Origin: an uncultured Roseburia sp.
Lineage (GTDB): Bacteria; Bacillota; Clostridia; Lachnospirales; Lachnospiraceae
DNA: 39,685 bases
Direction: 5' to 3'
Assembly: GCA_947174805.1 (NCBI GenBank)
Contig: CAMWKH010000029.1
Location: forward strand, 1 to 39,685
How positions within the stretch are numbered: the stretch's first letter is position 1; every line of letters begins with the position of its first letter. Below are positions 16,648 to 25,317 of this stretch, piece by piece. A model generated the notes under the pieces. The model saw only the letters and a list, made by a program, of their open reading frames with translations, was not told the DNA's origin and made no database searches. The position numbers and the translations under genes are program-made.

Positions 16648-17763
16648 ATGAGATATTGTAAAAGATGTGTGATGCCAGATACAAGACCAGGAATTACTTT
16701 TAACGAAGAAGGTATCTGTTCCGCTTGTCAGTCTTATGAAAGAAGAAAATTTATTGACTGGGATAAAAGATGGAAAGAGTTTGAACAACTCTGCGACAAG
16801 TACCGGGGCTCCAATGGAAGCGACCCCGACTGCGCCGTGGCTGTTTCCGGGGGGAAAGATTCTCATTATCAGGTTCACCTTTTAAAAAATATTATGCATA
16901 TGAATCCCATTCTTTTTTCAGTAGAAGATAATTTTCCCATGACAGAAGCGGGTAAACATAATCTGAAAAATATTTCCGAGGAATTTGGATGCAATATTAT
17001 CAGTCTAAAGCCAGATATCAGTACGCAGAAGAGGCTAATGAGATATATGTTTAAAACATATGGAAAGCCTACCTGGTATATTGACAGGCTTATCTATACA
17101 TATCCGCTTATTATGGCATTAAAATTTAATACACCCTTGTTAGTTTATGGGGAAAATGTAAGTTATGAGTATGGCGGTACCGATGCAAAGGAGACCTATT
17201 CTGCAAAAGAGCAGGTAAATAACGGAGTGGCCAGCGATTTCAGCGATAGTGAGCTTGTGGAAAAGGCAGGCATTACGATGAATGACCTTGTGTTGACAAA
17301 AGCGCCGTCTGTCCAGGAGTTAGACAAGCTTGACCCGATTTATCTTTCTTATTTTACCCCCTGGAACAGTGTGACAAACTATGAGTTTGCAAAGAAGCAC
17401 GGTTTTCATGATCTTACCCATGAGTGGGATAGAACCCATCATGTAGAGAATTTTGACCAGGTGGACAGCCGGGCATATTTAGTTCATTCTTGGATGAAAT
17501 ATCCCAAATTTGGGCATCAGTTTGCCACAGACTATGCTTCTAGGTTTGTCCGTTACGGAATGATATCCAGAGAGGAAGCCGTGGATTTGGTTAAGAAACA
17601 TGACCATGCCTTAGACCCGCTTTCTGTAAGGGATTTTTGTGAATTTTGTGGATACACGGAAACAGAATTCTGGAATATTATGGATGGATTTTATAACAGG
17701 GAATTATTTGAAAAAGATTTTCAGGGCAAGTGGGTTCTGAAACATCCGGTATGGAAGGATTGA
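16648..17763 (+). CDS. N-acetyl sugar amidotransferase (PseA/WbpG-like)
   Basis: A 371-residue protein starting MRYCKRCVMPDTRPGI, with CSAC following, which is the signature of the N-acetyl sugar amidotransferase family (PseA, WbpG, LegX-like). The ATP-pyrophosphatase P-loop is AVSGGKDSHYQ near residue 70. Family members turn an N-acetyl group into an acetamidino group on a nonulosonic acid or sugar nucleotide, using ammonia from a glutaminase partner. No HisH/HisF-like partner is encoded in this window. GGGAGGAAAAT precedes the ATG. It opens the legionaminic-like gene series and suggests that the final sugar carries an amidino group. Confidence 0.88.
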   Translation: MRYCKRCVMPDTRPGITFNEEGICSACQSYERRKFIDWDKRWKEFEQLCDKYRGSNGSDPDCAVAVSGGKDSHYQVHLLKNIMHMNPILFSVEDNFPMTEAGKHNLKNISEEFGCNIISLKPDISTQKRLMRYMFKTYGKPTWYIDRLIYTYPLIMALKFNTPLLVYGENVSYEYGGTDAKETYSAKEQVNNGVASDFSDSELVEKAGITMNDLVLTKAPSVQELDKLDPIYLSYFTPWNSVTNYEFAKKHGFHDLTHEWDRTHHVENFDQVDSRAYLVHSWMKYPKFGHQFATDYASRFVRYGMISREEAVDLVKKHDHALDPLSVRDFCEFCGYTETEFWNIMDGFYNRELFEKDFQGKWVLKHPVWKD

Positions 17764-17817
17764 TGAGTTTTAAAATCTTATCATAAAGTGTTCAGTGCAA
17801 GGAAGGGACATCTGTAG

Positions 17818-18894
17818 ATGGATAAAGAAAAAATTCCAATTTTTCTCGGAAACAAAGCTATGTCAGTGGTAGATGCCATGGAAAAAATAGATAAAAACGC
17901 AAGAGGTATTCTGTTTATTGTAAATGAAGGGGGAGTTTTGCTCGGCAGTATTACAGACGGTGATATCCGCAGGTGGCTCATAAAGACTGGCAATTTAAAT
18001 GGGGCTGTTTCAGAGGCAATGCATACAAATCCAAAATATGTTTTTGAGGAAGAAATTTTCAAAGCGGATAAAATTATGAAATCTGAATTAATTTCGGTGC
18101 TGCCTGTTTTAAAAAAGGATAAGTCAGTGCAAGATATTCTTTTTTCCACAGATGTTTTGGAATGTGATGTTCCAAAGACAAATAAGAGTTTGTCTGGGAT
18201 TCCTGTGGTAATTATGGCAGGAGGAATGGGTACTAGGTTGTATCCTTATACGAAAATACTGCCCAAGCCTTTAATCCCCATTGGAGAGACGCCTATTGTG
18301 GAGCGGGTTCTAAACTGTTTTTTAAAATATGGGATAAACGAATATTATATGACAGTGAACTACAAAAAGAGCATGATAAAGTCTTATTTTGGGGAATTAA
18401 ATCCAGAATACAATATTCGATATGTGGAGGAAGATAAACCATTAGGTACAGGGGGAAGTATTAAACTGATAAAAGAAAAGTTTAAAAAACCTTTATTTGT
18501 TGTTAATTGTGATGCATTGGTTTTTGCTGATTATTTTGATATATATCAATATCATAGAAAAGCGGAAAATGATATTACGATTGTATCATCATTAAAGAAC
18601 ATTACTATACCATATGGTGTGCTCCATTCCAAAGAAAATGGCCAGCTTACAGGGATAGAAGAAAAACCGAAGCTATCATATTTCATTAATACGGGGATGT
18701 ATATCATAAATCCCTCGGTGATAGATAAAATTCCCGTAAATACCGTGTTTCATATGACGGACCTAGTGGATTCTGTCATGAGGGATAAGGGAAAAGTGGG
18801 AATGTATCCTGTCAGCGAAGATTCTTTCCTGGATATGGGGGAATTTGGGGAAATGCGCCGCATGGAAGAAAAATTAAATATTGTTTCTGTTTAA
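17818..18894 (+). CDS. CBS-domain sugar-1-phosphate nucleotidyltransferase (PtmE-like)
   Basis: A 358-residue protein. The first 120 residues form a CBS pair (GSITDGDIRRWL in the first repeat, ISVLPVLKKDKSVQDIL in the second). The rest is a sugar-phosphate nucleotidyltransferase with MAGGMGTRLYPYTKILPKPL and the LGTGGSI motif. The same order is found in Campylobacter PtmE, the glucosamine-1-phosphate guanylyltransferase that starts the GDP-linked legionaminic acid pathway. Its neighbours LegG, LegC, LegH, LegI and LegF support that role. The nucleotide preference (GTP or other) is inferred from PtmE, not seen directly. Confidence 0.82.
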   Translation: MDKEKIPIFLGNKAMSVVDAMEKIDKNARGILFIVNEGGVLLGSITDGDIRRWLIKTGNLNGAVSEAMHTNPKYVFEEEIFKADKIMKSELISVLPVLKKDKSVQDILFSTDVLECDVPKTNKSLSGIPVVIMAGGMGTRLYPYTKILPKPLIPIGETPIVERVLNCFLKYGINEYYMTVNYKKSMIKSYFGELNPEYNIRYVEEDKPLGTGGSIKLIKEKFKKPLFVVNCDALVFADYFDIYQYHRKAENDITIVSSLKNITIPYGVLHSKENGQLTGIEEKPKLSYFINTGMYIINPSVIDKIPVNTVFHMTDLVDSVMRDKGKVGMYPVSEDSFLDMGEFGEMRRMEEKLNIVSV

Positions 18895-18913
18895 ATTCAT
18901 AAAAAAGTATAAT
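18885..18913 (+). promoter_or_regulatory. Possible internal promoter before legG
   Basis: A perfect TATAAT at 18908-18913 lies 17 bases after a weak -35 (TTCTGT, 18885-18890). The surrounding 63-base gap between the PtmE-like gene and legG is unusually AT-rich for this otherwise tightly packed series. The weak -35 makes this uncertain. Confidence 0.3.
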
Positions 18914-18957
18914 CACAATAATTGATAAAATTATAAAACTAACGAGGTAGTACAGAT

Positions 18958-20118
18958 ATGAAAAAGGTGTGCGTAATTACAGGAACCAGGGCAGAATACG
19001 GCTTATTAAAACCCTTAATAGATAAAATAGACAAAGATAAGGAATTTCAACTACAGCTGGTGGTAACAGGGATGCATTTATCGCCTGAATTTGGCCTGAC
19101 ATATCAAGAGATTGAAGAAGACGGGTTTGAGATAACAGAGAGAAACGAAATGATTTTAAGTTCTGATACGCCCAATGGAATTACAAAGTCTATTGGATTA
19201 GGGATGATAGGATTTGCAGATATTTTTACAAGAATCATGCCTGATATCATAGTATTGCTTGGTGACAGATATGAATTACTTGCAGCAGCAACAGCAGCAC
19301 TGGTACATCGGATTCCAATTGCCCATCTTCATGGCGGAGAGTCAACAGAAGCAGTGATCGATGAAGCAATCAGACATTCTATCACTAAAATGAGTGCTTT
19401 ACATTTTACATCAACGGAAGTGTACAAAAAACGTGTGATTCAACTGGGTGAAGAACCGAAACGGGTATTTTGGGTTGGCGCATTAGGAATTGAAAATATT
19501 AAGACAGAAAAACTTATGGATAAAGACAAATTATCTCAGAGCATTGGATTTCCACTTGATATGCCATATATGGTGGTTACTTTTCATCCGGTTACTCTGG
19601 AAAAAAATACTGCGCAGAATCAGATTGAAAATCTGCTTCAGGCTTTGCAGAAGTTCAAAGAATATAAAATTCTTTTTACTAAAGCAAATTCAGATACAGA
19701 TGGACGGGTGATAAACCATAAAATAGAAGAATTTGTTCATAAAAATGCAGAACGTGCTTATGTGGCCAGTTCACTTGGAATGGTGAGGTATCTTAGCGCA
19801 CTGAAATATTGTGTTATGGTGGTGGGCAACTCGTCAAGCGGAATAATAGAAGTACCATCATTTAAAATACCAACTGTTAATATTGGAAACAGGCAGTTGG
19901 GCAGGGTAAAGGCAGATTCAGTAATTGATTGTGGTGAAAGCACACTGGAAATAGTTGAAGCCATAAAACGGGCAAAAGCCTTATATGAGGGAAACGGGTT
20001 ATATAATATGAAAAATCCATATGAAGGTGTATGTCCCTCAGAAAGCATATTATATGAAATCCGTAAGTTTTTGTCAGAAGGCAGTAGCACTATCAAATCC
20101 TTTTATAGCATTGTTTGA
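18958..20118 (+). CDS. legG: LegG/NeuC-like hydrolysing nucleotide-sugar 2-epimerase
   Basis: A 386-residue protein of the hydrolysing UDP-GlcNAc 2-epimerase type. The opening KKVCVITGTRAEYGLLKPL, the core LLGDRYELLAAATAAL, AHLHGGESTEAVIDEAIRHS, the TFHPVTLE motif and the GNSSSGIIEVPSF nucleotide-binding loop are all present. In the legionaminic route LegG releases the nucleotide and epimerises C2 to give the 2,4-diamino-mannose-type sugar for LegI. The gene follows the PtmE-like enzyme. A damaged fragment of a second copy lies at 26245-26658. The actual substrate could differ, given the odd enzymes that follow. Confidence 0.85.
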   Translation: MKKVCVITGTRAEYGLLKPLIDKIDKDKEFQLQLVVTGMHLSPEFGLTYQEIEEDGFEITERNEMILSSDTPNGITKSIGLGMIGFADIFTRIMPDIIVLLGDRYELLAAATAALVHRIPIAHLHGGESTEAVIDEAIRHSITKMSALHFTSTEVYKKRVIQLGEEPKRVFWVGALGIENIKTEKLMDKDKLSQSIGFPLDMPYMVVTFHPVTLEKNTAQNQIENLLQALQKFKEYKILFTKANSDTDGRVINHKIEEFVHKNAERAYVASSLGMVRYLSALKYCVMVVGNSSSGIIEVPSFKIPTVNIGNRQLGRVKADSVIDCGESTLEIVEAIKRAKALYEGNGLYNMKNPYEGVCPSESILYEIRKFLSEGSSTIKSFYSIV

Positions 20119-20131
20119 GGGAGGAAAATAA

Positions 20132-21532
20132 ATGTTTGAAAAAGAAAAAAAACTTGTATGCATACAGGGTATGGGGTTTGTAGGCGCAGCAATGGCGGTT
20201 GCGGTGGCCAGTGCAAAGGATAAAGAAGGACAGCCTATTTATAATGTTATGGGAATTGAATTGCCCAATGAAAAAGGAAAAGCCATAGTAAAGAAGATTT
20301 GCAATGGAAAATTTCCTTTTGAGAATGTTGACAAAGATTTGCAGAAGGCACATAGGGAATGTATAGATAATAAAAACCTATCAGCCACAGTGGATACAGA
20401 CTGGTTCCAAAAAGCGGATATCATACTTAGTGATATTAATTTAGATGTTTCTTACCGGGACAATGGAGAACCATACCTTGATTTAGAAATGTATAAGAAT
20501 GCAATACATATGATAGGCAGCAAAATGAAAAAGGGAACATTACTTATTGTGGAAACAACCGTGCCGCCTGGAACTTGTGAAAATGTAATTAAACCAATTT
20601 TAGAAGAAGAGTTCGGGAAACGTGGTTTAGATAAACAGGAAGTTCTAATTGCGCATTCTTATGAAAGGGTCATGCCTGGGGCGGATTATTTCAATTCTAT
20701 TGTAAATTACTGGAGAGTATATTCAGGAATAAATGAAAAATCGGCTGAGATGTGTGAAAAACTTTTGAGCAATATTATTAACACAAAAAAATTTCCTTTG
20801 ACGAGACTGTCATGTACAACGGCATCGGAAGCAGCCAAGGTGCTGGAAAATTCTTACAGGGCAGTTACGATTGCCTTTATGGAAGAATGGGGAAGGTTTG
20901 CAGAGAATGCGGGGTTTGACTTGTTTGAAGTAGTGGATGCGATCCGTAAACGCCCAACACATTCCAATATGCGTCAGCCGGGTTTTGGAGTGGGGGGATA
21001 CTGCCTGACAAAAGACCCGTATTTTGCAGCTCTTGGTGCAAAGGATATTTTAAAGCTGCAGGGGTTGGAGTTTCCGTTTTGTTATGAGGCAGTCCGGATG
21101 AACAATCATATGCCTATTGTATCACTTGACAAGATACAGCATTTGTTAGGCGGCAGCCTACAAGGGAAAAGGATACTGGTTCTGGGAGTGAGTTACAGGC
21201 AGGATGTGGGAGATACCCGTTACTCACCCACCGAGATTTTTGCTAGGGAAGCGATGCATCGGGGGGCTGAACTGACATACCAGGATCCTTTGGTAAATGT
21301 ATGGAGCGAGATGGGGGTGCCAGTGGAGAAAGACATACCTTCTGCAGAGCTTTTTGATGTGATAGTTTTTACTGTTGGTCATAAACAATATTCTTCTATT
21401 AATTTTAAGAAATGGTTAAGCAATAAAAATCTAGTATTTGATGCGAACCATGTATTAGCCAGAGAACAAATAAATGATATAAGAGAAGCCGGATGTAGAT
21501 TTTCAGCGATTGGAATGGGAGGAATTGGATGA
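20132..21532 (+). CDS. Nucleotide-sugar 6-dehydrogenase (UDP-Glc/GDP-Man dehydrogenase family)
   Basis: A 466-residue protein. The N-terminal Rossmann site is CIQGMGFVGAAMAV, TTVPPGTCENVI is the conserved substrate loop, ASEAAKVLENSYRAV carries the catalytic lysine, and FGVGGYCLTKDPY holds the expected catalytic cysteine (C291). LVLGVSYRQDVGDTRYSPT opens the C-terminal domain. Such enzymes oxidise C6 of a nucleotide sugar to a carboxylate in two NAD steps. GGGAGG precedes the ATG, and the gene overlaps the next SDR by four bases. It is not a normal member of the legionaminic pathway, which keeps C6 as a methyl group. Confidence 0.88.
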   Translation: MFEKEKKLVCIQGMGFVGAAMAVAVASAKDKEGQPIYNVMGIELPNEKGKAIVKKICNGKFPFENVDKDLQKAHRECIDNKNLSATVDTDWFQKADIILSDINLDVSYRDNGEPYLDLEMYKNAIHMIGSKMKKGTLLIVETTVPPGTCENVIKPILEEEFGKRGLDKQEVLIAHSYERVMPGADYFNSIVNYWRVYSGINEKSAEMCEKLLSNIINTKKFPLTRLSCTTASEAAKVLENSYRAVTIAFMEEWGRFAENAGFDLFEVVDAIRKRPTHSNMRQPGFGVGGYCLTKDPYFAALGAKDILKLQGLEFPFCYEAVRMNNHMPIVSLDKIQHLLGGSLQGKRILVLGVSYRQDVGDTRYSPTEIFAREAMHRGAELTYQDPLVNVWSEMGVPVEKDIPSAELFDVIVFTVGHKQYSSINFKKWLSNKNLVFDANHVLAREQINDIREAGCRFSAIGMGGIG

Positions 21533-22518
21533 AAGCATTAATAACGGGAGGTGCAGGGTTTATAGGTTATCACCTGGCAAATGAACTGCTTAAAAGTAAT
21601 TATGAGATTACCCTTGTGGATAACTTTGAAAGGGGAGTGGAAGATAGCTGTTTAAAAGAACTGGGAGAAAACGAAAAGGTAAAATTCTTATCGTTGAATT
21701 TATTGGATAAAAGCTGCTATGGAAAAATGGATGAAGAATATGATATAATTTTTCATCTGGCGGCTATTATTGGCGTGGCGAATGTACTGAACAGACCGGA
21801 AGCTGTGTTGCGTGATAATGTTTTACTGTTATTTAACCTCATAGATTTTGCAAAAAAACAGAAAAACCTGAAAAGATTTGTTTTTGCATCTACAAGCGAA
21901 ATATATGCAGGGACTTTACAATATTTTGACATGGAAATCCCTACGCCGGAGAATACGCCCCTGGCCTTGACTCCGCTGGAACATCCAAGGACATCCTATA
22001 TGTTGTCAAAAATATATGGGGAGGCAGTATTGAATCAGAGTATGCTTCCTTTTACAATCGTCCGTCCGCATAATTTTTATGGGCCAAGAATGGGAATGTC
22101 CCATGTTATTCCGGAACTTTTGCGCAAAGCATGGTTTGATGAGGGGAAAGGGAAATTGGAAGTTTTTTCACCATTCCATAAGCGTACCTTTTGCTATATA
22201 GGAGATGCAGTTGTAATGATGCGTTTACTGGCAGAAAGTGAGTCGAGCATAGGACAGGCCTATAATATTGGCAATCAGGAACCGGAGGTTACAATGAAAA
22301 GACTGGGGGAACTGATATTGCTGGTAACGGGAAAACAGTATTCCATAGAGGAAAAAGAAGTAACGGCAGGTTCACCCCCAAGGCGGTGTCCCAATATGCA
22401 AAAGACAACCGCATGTACGGATTATATGCCTAAAGTCAGCCTGGAGGAAGGGATAAGAAGAACTTTTGACTGGTATAGAACACATATTTTTAATGGGAGT
22501 GAGATGGGTGCAAAATGA
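21529..22518 (+). CDS. NAD-dependent epimerase/decarboxylase-like SDR
   Basis: A 329-residue extended SDR protein with GGAGFIGYHLA for NAD binding, FASTSEIYAG for the catalytic Ser/Thr and Glu, and SYMLSKIYGE with the catalytic YxxxK. FYGPRMGMSHVIP and KRTFCYIGD resemble the arginine segments of UDP-glucuronate decarboxylases. It lacks the close similarity to LegB that is usual between legionaminic loci (for example the YSASKIGAD segment). Its position straight after the C6 dehydrogenase suggests that it acts on the uronic nucleotide sugar, by decarboxylation or epimerisation. It overlaps both neighbours by four bases. The specificity is uncertain. Confidence 0.78.
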   Translation: MKALITGGAGFIGYHLANELLKSNYEITLVDNFERGVEDSCLKELGENEKVKFLSLNLLDKSCYGKMDEEYDIIFHLAAIIGVANVLNRPEAVLRDNVLLLFNLIDFAKKQKNLKRFVFASTSEIYAGTLQYFDMEIPTPENTPLALTPLEHPRTSYMLSKIYGEAVLNQSMLPFTIVRPHNFYGPRMGMSHVIPELLRKAWFDEGKGKLEVFSPFHKRTFCYIGDAVVMMRLLAESESSIGQAYNIGNQEPEVTMKRLGELILLVTGKQYSIEEKEVTAGSPPRRCPNMQKTTACTDYMPKVSLEEGIRRTFDWYRTHIFNGSEMGAK

Positions 22519-23648
22519 TATATTTAGCAGAACCTAATTTGACAGGAAATGAAAGAAAATACTTAAATGAGTGTATAGATACAACCTTTGTATCAACAGT
22601 GGGGGATTTTGTCAACCGGTTTGAAATGGATGTTGCAGAAAAATCAGGGGCAAGGTGTGCGACAGCCGTATCTTCTGGAACAGACGGCTTGCATATGGCA
22701 TTAAAAGCATGCGGCGTAGAGCGGGATGAACTTGTATGTATACCCGCATTTACTTTTATTGCTTCTGCCAATGCAGTGGCACATTGCGGTGCAGAACCGT
22801 GGCTGATTGATATCAGTGATGAATCATGGACAATGAATCCTGAAATGCTGGAAGAGGAATTAGAAGCAAAGACCAGGGTAAAAGATGGCCGAATATTTCA
22901 TAGGGAGAATGGGAAACGGGTTGCAGCTATTATGCCGGTCTATACAATGGGAATGCCTGCGGACATGGACAAGCTGAGAAAAATAGCAGACAGATATCAT
23001 CTGCCTCTGGTTGCGGATGCGGCTGCAGCGATAGGTTCCAAATACAAAGGGAAGAATATTGGGGAATTGGCAGATGCTACGGTGTTTTCCTTTAATGGAA
23101 ATAAGACCATTACATGCGGAGGAGGAGGCGCTGTTGTAAGCGGAAATGAGAAAATTATCAGTCTTGCAAAACATATGGCAACCACTGCACGGGTAGGTAT
23201 GGAATATGACCATGATATGGTTGGCTACAATTACCGGATGACAAATTTACAGGCAGCAGTTGGTTGCGCACAGTTAGAGCGGTTAGAAGAGTTTATTGAA
23301 AAGAAACAATATATAAATGATTATTATAAAAAACATTTGGAAGGGATACCAGGAATCAAGTTTTTTCCGGAAACAGAGTGGGCAAAGAGTGCCTGCTGGT
23401 TTTCTGGTGTTGTTTTGGATAATACAAAAGATGTCAGGGAAGTGTGCGAACAATTGGCAGCCAAAGGTATTCAGACACGTCCATTCTGGAAACCAGTGTA
23501 TATGCAGAGGCCATATAAAGATGCGGAAAAATCCAGCATAAATGTCACAGAAAAAATGTGGAAACATATTTTGACATTACCTTCTTCTACGGGTTTGACG
23601 GAGATACAGCTGGAAAGCATAATTTGTGCACTCCGGGAAATATTGTAA
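22515..23648 (+). CDS. legC: LegC-like DegT/DnrJ/EryC1 aminotransferase
   Basis: A 377-residue sugar aminotransferase of the DegT/StrS family. SSGTDGLHMAL, VADAAAAIGS and FNGNKTITCGGGGAVV are present, with PLP lysine K197 in the FSFNGNK motif. HSxxxGYNYRMT-type sequence (VGYNYRMTNLQAAVG) is conserved. In the legionaminic pathway LegC transfers an amino group to C4 of the 4-keto sugar. It sits between the SDR and a LegH-like acetyltransferase, exactly where a 4-amination step would be needed. The 4-keto donor may come from the upstream SDR in place of LegB. Confidence 0.85.
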   Translation: MIYLAEPNLTGNERKYLNECIDTTFVSTVGDFVNRFEMDVAEKSGARCATAVSSGTDGLHMALKACGVERDELVCIPAFTFIASANAVAHCGAEPWLIDISDESWTMNPEMLEEELEAKTRVKDGRIFHRENGKRVAAIMPVYTMGMPADMDKLRKIADRYHLPLVADAAAAIGSKYKGKNIGELADATVFSFNGNKTITCGGGGAVVSGNEKIISLAKHMATTARVGMEYDHDMVGYNYRMTNLQAAVGCAQLERLEEFIEKKQYINDYYKKHLEGIPGIKFFPETEWAKSACWFSGVVLDNTKDVREVCEQLAAKGIQTRPFWKPVYMQRPYKDAEKSSINVTEKMWKHILTLPSSTGLTEIQLESIICALREIL

Positions 23649-23683
23649 TGGGAATAGAAAAGAGATACTGATTAGGGTGGAAC

Positions 23684-24253
23684 ATGGAAGATATTATATT
23701 AGTTGGTTTTGGCGGCCATGGAAAAAGTGTGGCAGATTGTATTGAAAGAGAAAAACTTTTTAGAATCGCAGGCTATACGGACAATAAGGAACAGTCATGT
23801 GGGTATCCTTATCTGGGAACGGATCAGGAGCTTTTTAACTACTTTGAAAAGGGAATTAAAAATGCGGCAGTCTGTGTGGGATATCTGGGCAAAGGCTGTA
23901 TCCGGGATAAAATATTTGAAAAACTAAAAGGAATCGGTTTTACACTGCCTGTGGTAAAAGACCCCTCTGCGGTTGTTTCTTCATCCGCCAGGATTGGAGA
24001 AGGTACATTCATCGGGAAAAGAGCTGTTGTAAATGCCGGGGCCCAGGTTGGCAGGATGGTAATTATAAATTCTATGGCTTTAGTGGAGCATGAATGTGTT
24101 TTGGAGGATTTTTCCCATATAGCGGTCTCCGCCGTTCTCTGCGGAGAGGTTTCTGTAGGCAGGGCAGCTTTTGTGGGGGCAAATGCAACAGTAATTCAGG
24201 GTATGAACATAAAACCGCATCAGATTGTTCCGGCAGGGGCGGTGATACGGTAA
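23684..24253 (+). CDS. legH: LegH/PglD/NeuD-like sugar N-acetyltransferase
   Basis: A 189-residue protein. An N-terminal nucleotide-sugar-binding part (IILVGFGGHGKSVADCI) is followed by a left-handed beta-helix of hexapeptide repeats from about residue 95 (ARIGEGTFIGKRAVVNAGAQ). NSMALVEHEC supplies the acetyl-transfer histidine. The length and form match PglD, NeuD and LegH, which acetylate the 4-amino group made by the preceding aminotransferase. The gene lies 35 bases after legC and 15 before legI. Confidence 0.85.
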   Translation: MEDIILVGFGGHGKSVADCIEREKLFRIAGYTDNKEQSCGYPYLGTDQELFNYFEKGIKNAAVCVGYLGKGCIRDKIFEKLKGIGFTLPVVKDPSAVVSSSARIGEGTFIGKRAVVNAGAQVGRMVIINSMALVEHECVLEDFSHIAVSAVLCGEVSVGRAAFVGANATVIQGMNIKPHQIVPAGAVIR

Positions 24254-24268
24254 AAGGATGGTGCATTT

Positions 24269-25267
24269 ATGGAGCATGTAACAATTATTGCAGAGGCAGG
24301 GGTAAACCATAACGGCGATTTGTCCCTGGCAAAAAAAATGGTGGATGCAGCAAAATCTGCCGGGGCAGATTATATAAAATTTCAGACATTTCAGCCGGAG
24401 AAACTTGTATCTAAATTTGCAGGAAAGGCAGAATATCAGAAAAAAAACACAGGTGAAGATGAGACGCAGCTTCAGATGCTTCGGAAACTTGCATTGACAA
24501 AAGAAGATTTTGTTGAGATAAAAAAATATTGTGATGAAGTGGACATGAAATTTATTTCCACCCCATTTGACCTGGGAAGTATAGAATTTCTTGAAAAATT
24601 TGATATGGATTTTTGGAAAATACCTTCCGGGGAAGTGACAAATCTTCCCTATTTAGAAGCCATTGGAAAAACAGGCAGGAAGGTTATCATGTCTACAGGC
24701 ATGTGCAATCTGGAAGAAATTTTAAATGCTGTCAGGGTTTTAGAAAACTGCGGTACAAAAGAGATTATTTTGTTGCATTGCAATACCCAGTATCCCACGC
24801 CTTATGAGGATGTGAATCTTTCCGCAATGAAAAGTATTGCCGAGGCTTCACATAAAAAAATCGGATATTCAGATCACACCCCGGGAATAGAGGTTTCTCT
24901 TGCAGCTATTGCACTGGGGGCGGTGGTAATAGAAAAGCATTTTACATTGGACAAAAATATGCCGGGGCCTGACCATAAAGCAAGCCTGGAAACCGGAGAA
25001 TTAGAAAAGCTGGTGTGTGGGGCCAGAAACATAGAAAAAGCCATAGGAAACGGGAAAAAAGAATTGACGCCCTCAGAAAAGGAAAATGTGGCAGTGGCAA
25101 GAAAGAGCATTATTGCAAAAAAGGATATCAAAGCAGGCGAGCCTTTTACTGCAGATCATATCACAACCAAAAGGCCCGGGACCGGGATTAGCCCAATGAA
25201 ATGGTATGATGTAATTGGAAAAACTGCACCCAGGGATTTTAAAGAAGATGAAATGATTGAATTATAA
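24269..25267 (+). CDS. legI: LegI/NeuB-like nonulosonic acid synthase
   Basis: A 332-residue protein with the NeuB barrel (IIAEAGVNHNGDLSLAKKMV, ADYIKFQTFQPEKLVS, STPFD, KIPSGE, IMSTGM and LLHCNTQYPT) and a C-terminal SAF/antifreeze-like domain (from about residue 275, ARKSIIAKKDIKAGEPF, then RPGTGISPM). The enzyme condenses PEP with a manno-configured amino sugar to give a 2-keto-3-deoxy sugar acid. All expected motifs are present. In this locus it would act on the product of LegG. PEP is also the input of the phosphonate operon downstream. Confidence 0.9.
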   Translation: MEHVTIIAEAGVNHNGDLSLAKKMVDAAKSAGADYIKFQTFQPEKLVSKFAGKAEYQKKNTGEDETQLQMLRKLALTKEDFVEIKKYCDEVDMKFISTPFDLGSIEFLEKFDMDFWKIPSGEVTNLPYLEAIGKTGRKVIMSTGMCNLEEILNAVRVLENCGTKEIILLHCNTQYPTPYEDVNLSAMKSIAEASHKKIGYSDHTPGIEVSLAAIALGAVVIEKHFTLDKNMPGPDHKASLETGELEKLVCGARNIEKAIGNGKKELTPSEKENVAVARKSIIAKKDIKAGEPFTADHITTKRPGTGISPMKWYDVIGKTAPRDFKEDEMIEL

Positions 25268-25317
25268 AGAATATATACTAATGCTCTTTAAAAGGACATA
25301 AAGGAGGAAGTTTTGGA

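Noticed and set aside
21529-22518. Calling the SDR LegB
   Set aside because: The Ser-Thr-Ser-Glu site fits several SDR types, but the segments that are well conserved among LegB proteins are not seen, and it is paired with a C6 dehydrogenase. Left as a general epimerase/decarboxylase-like SDR.
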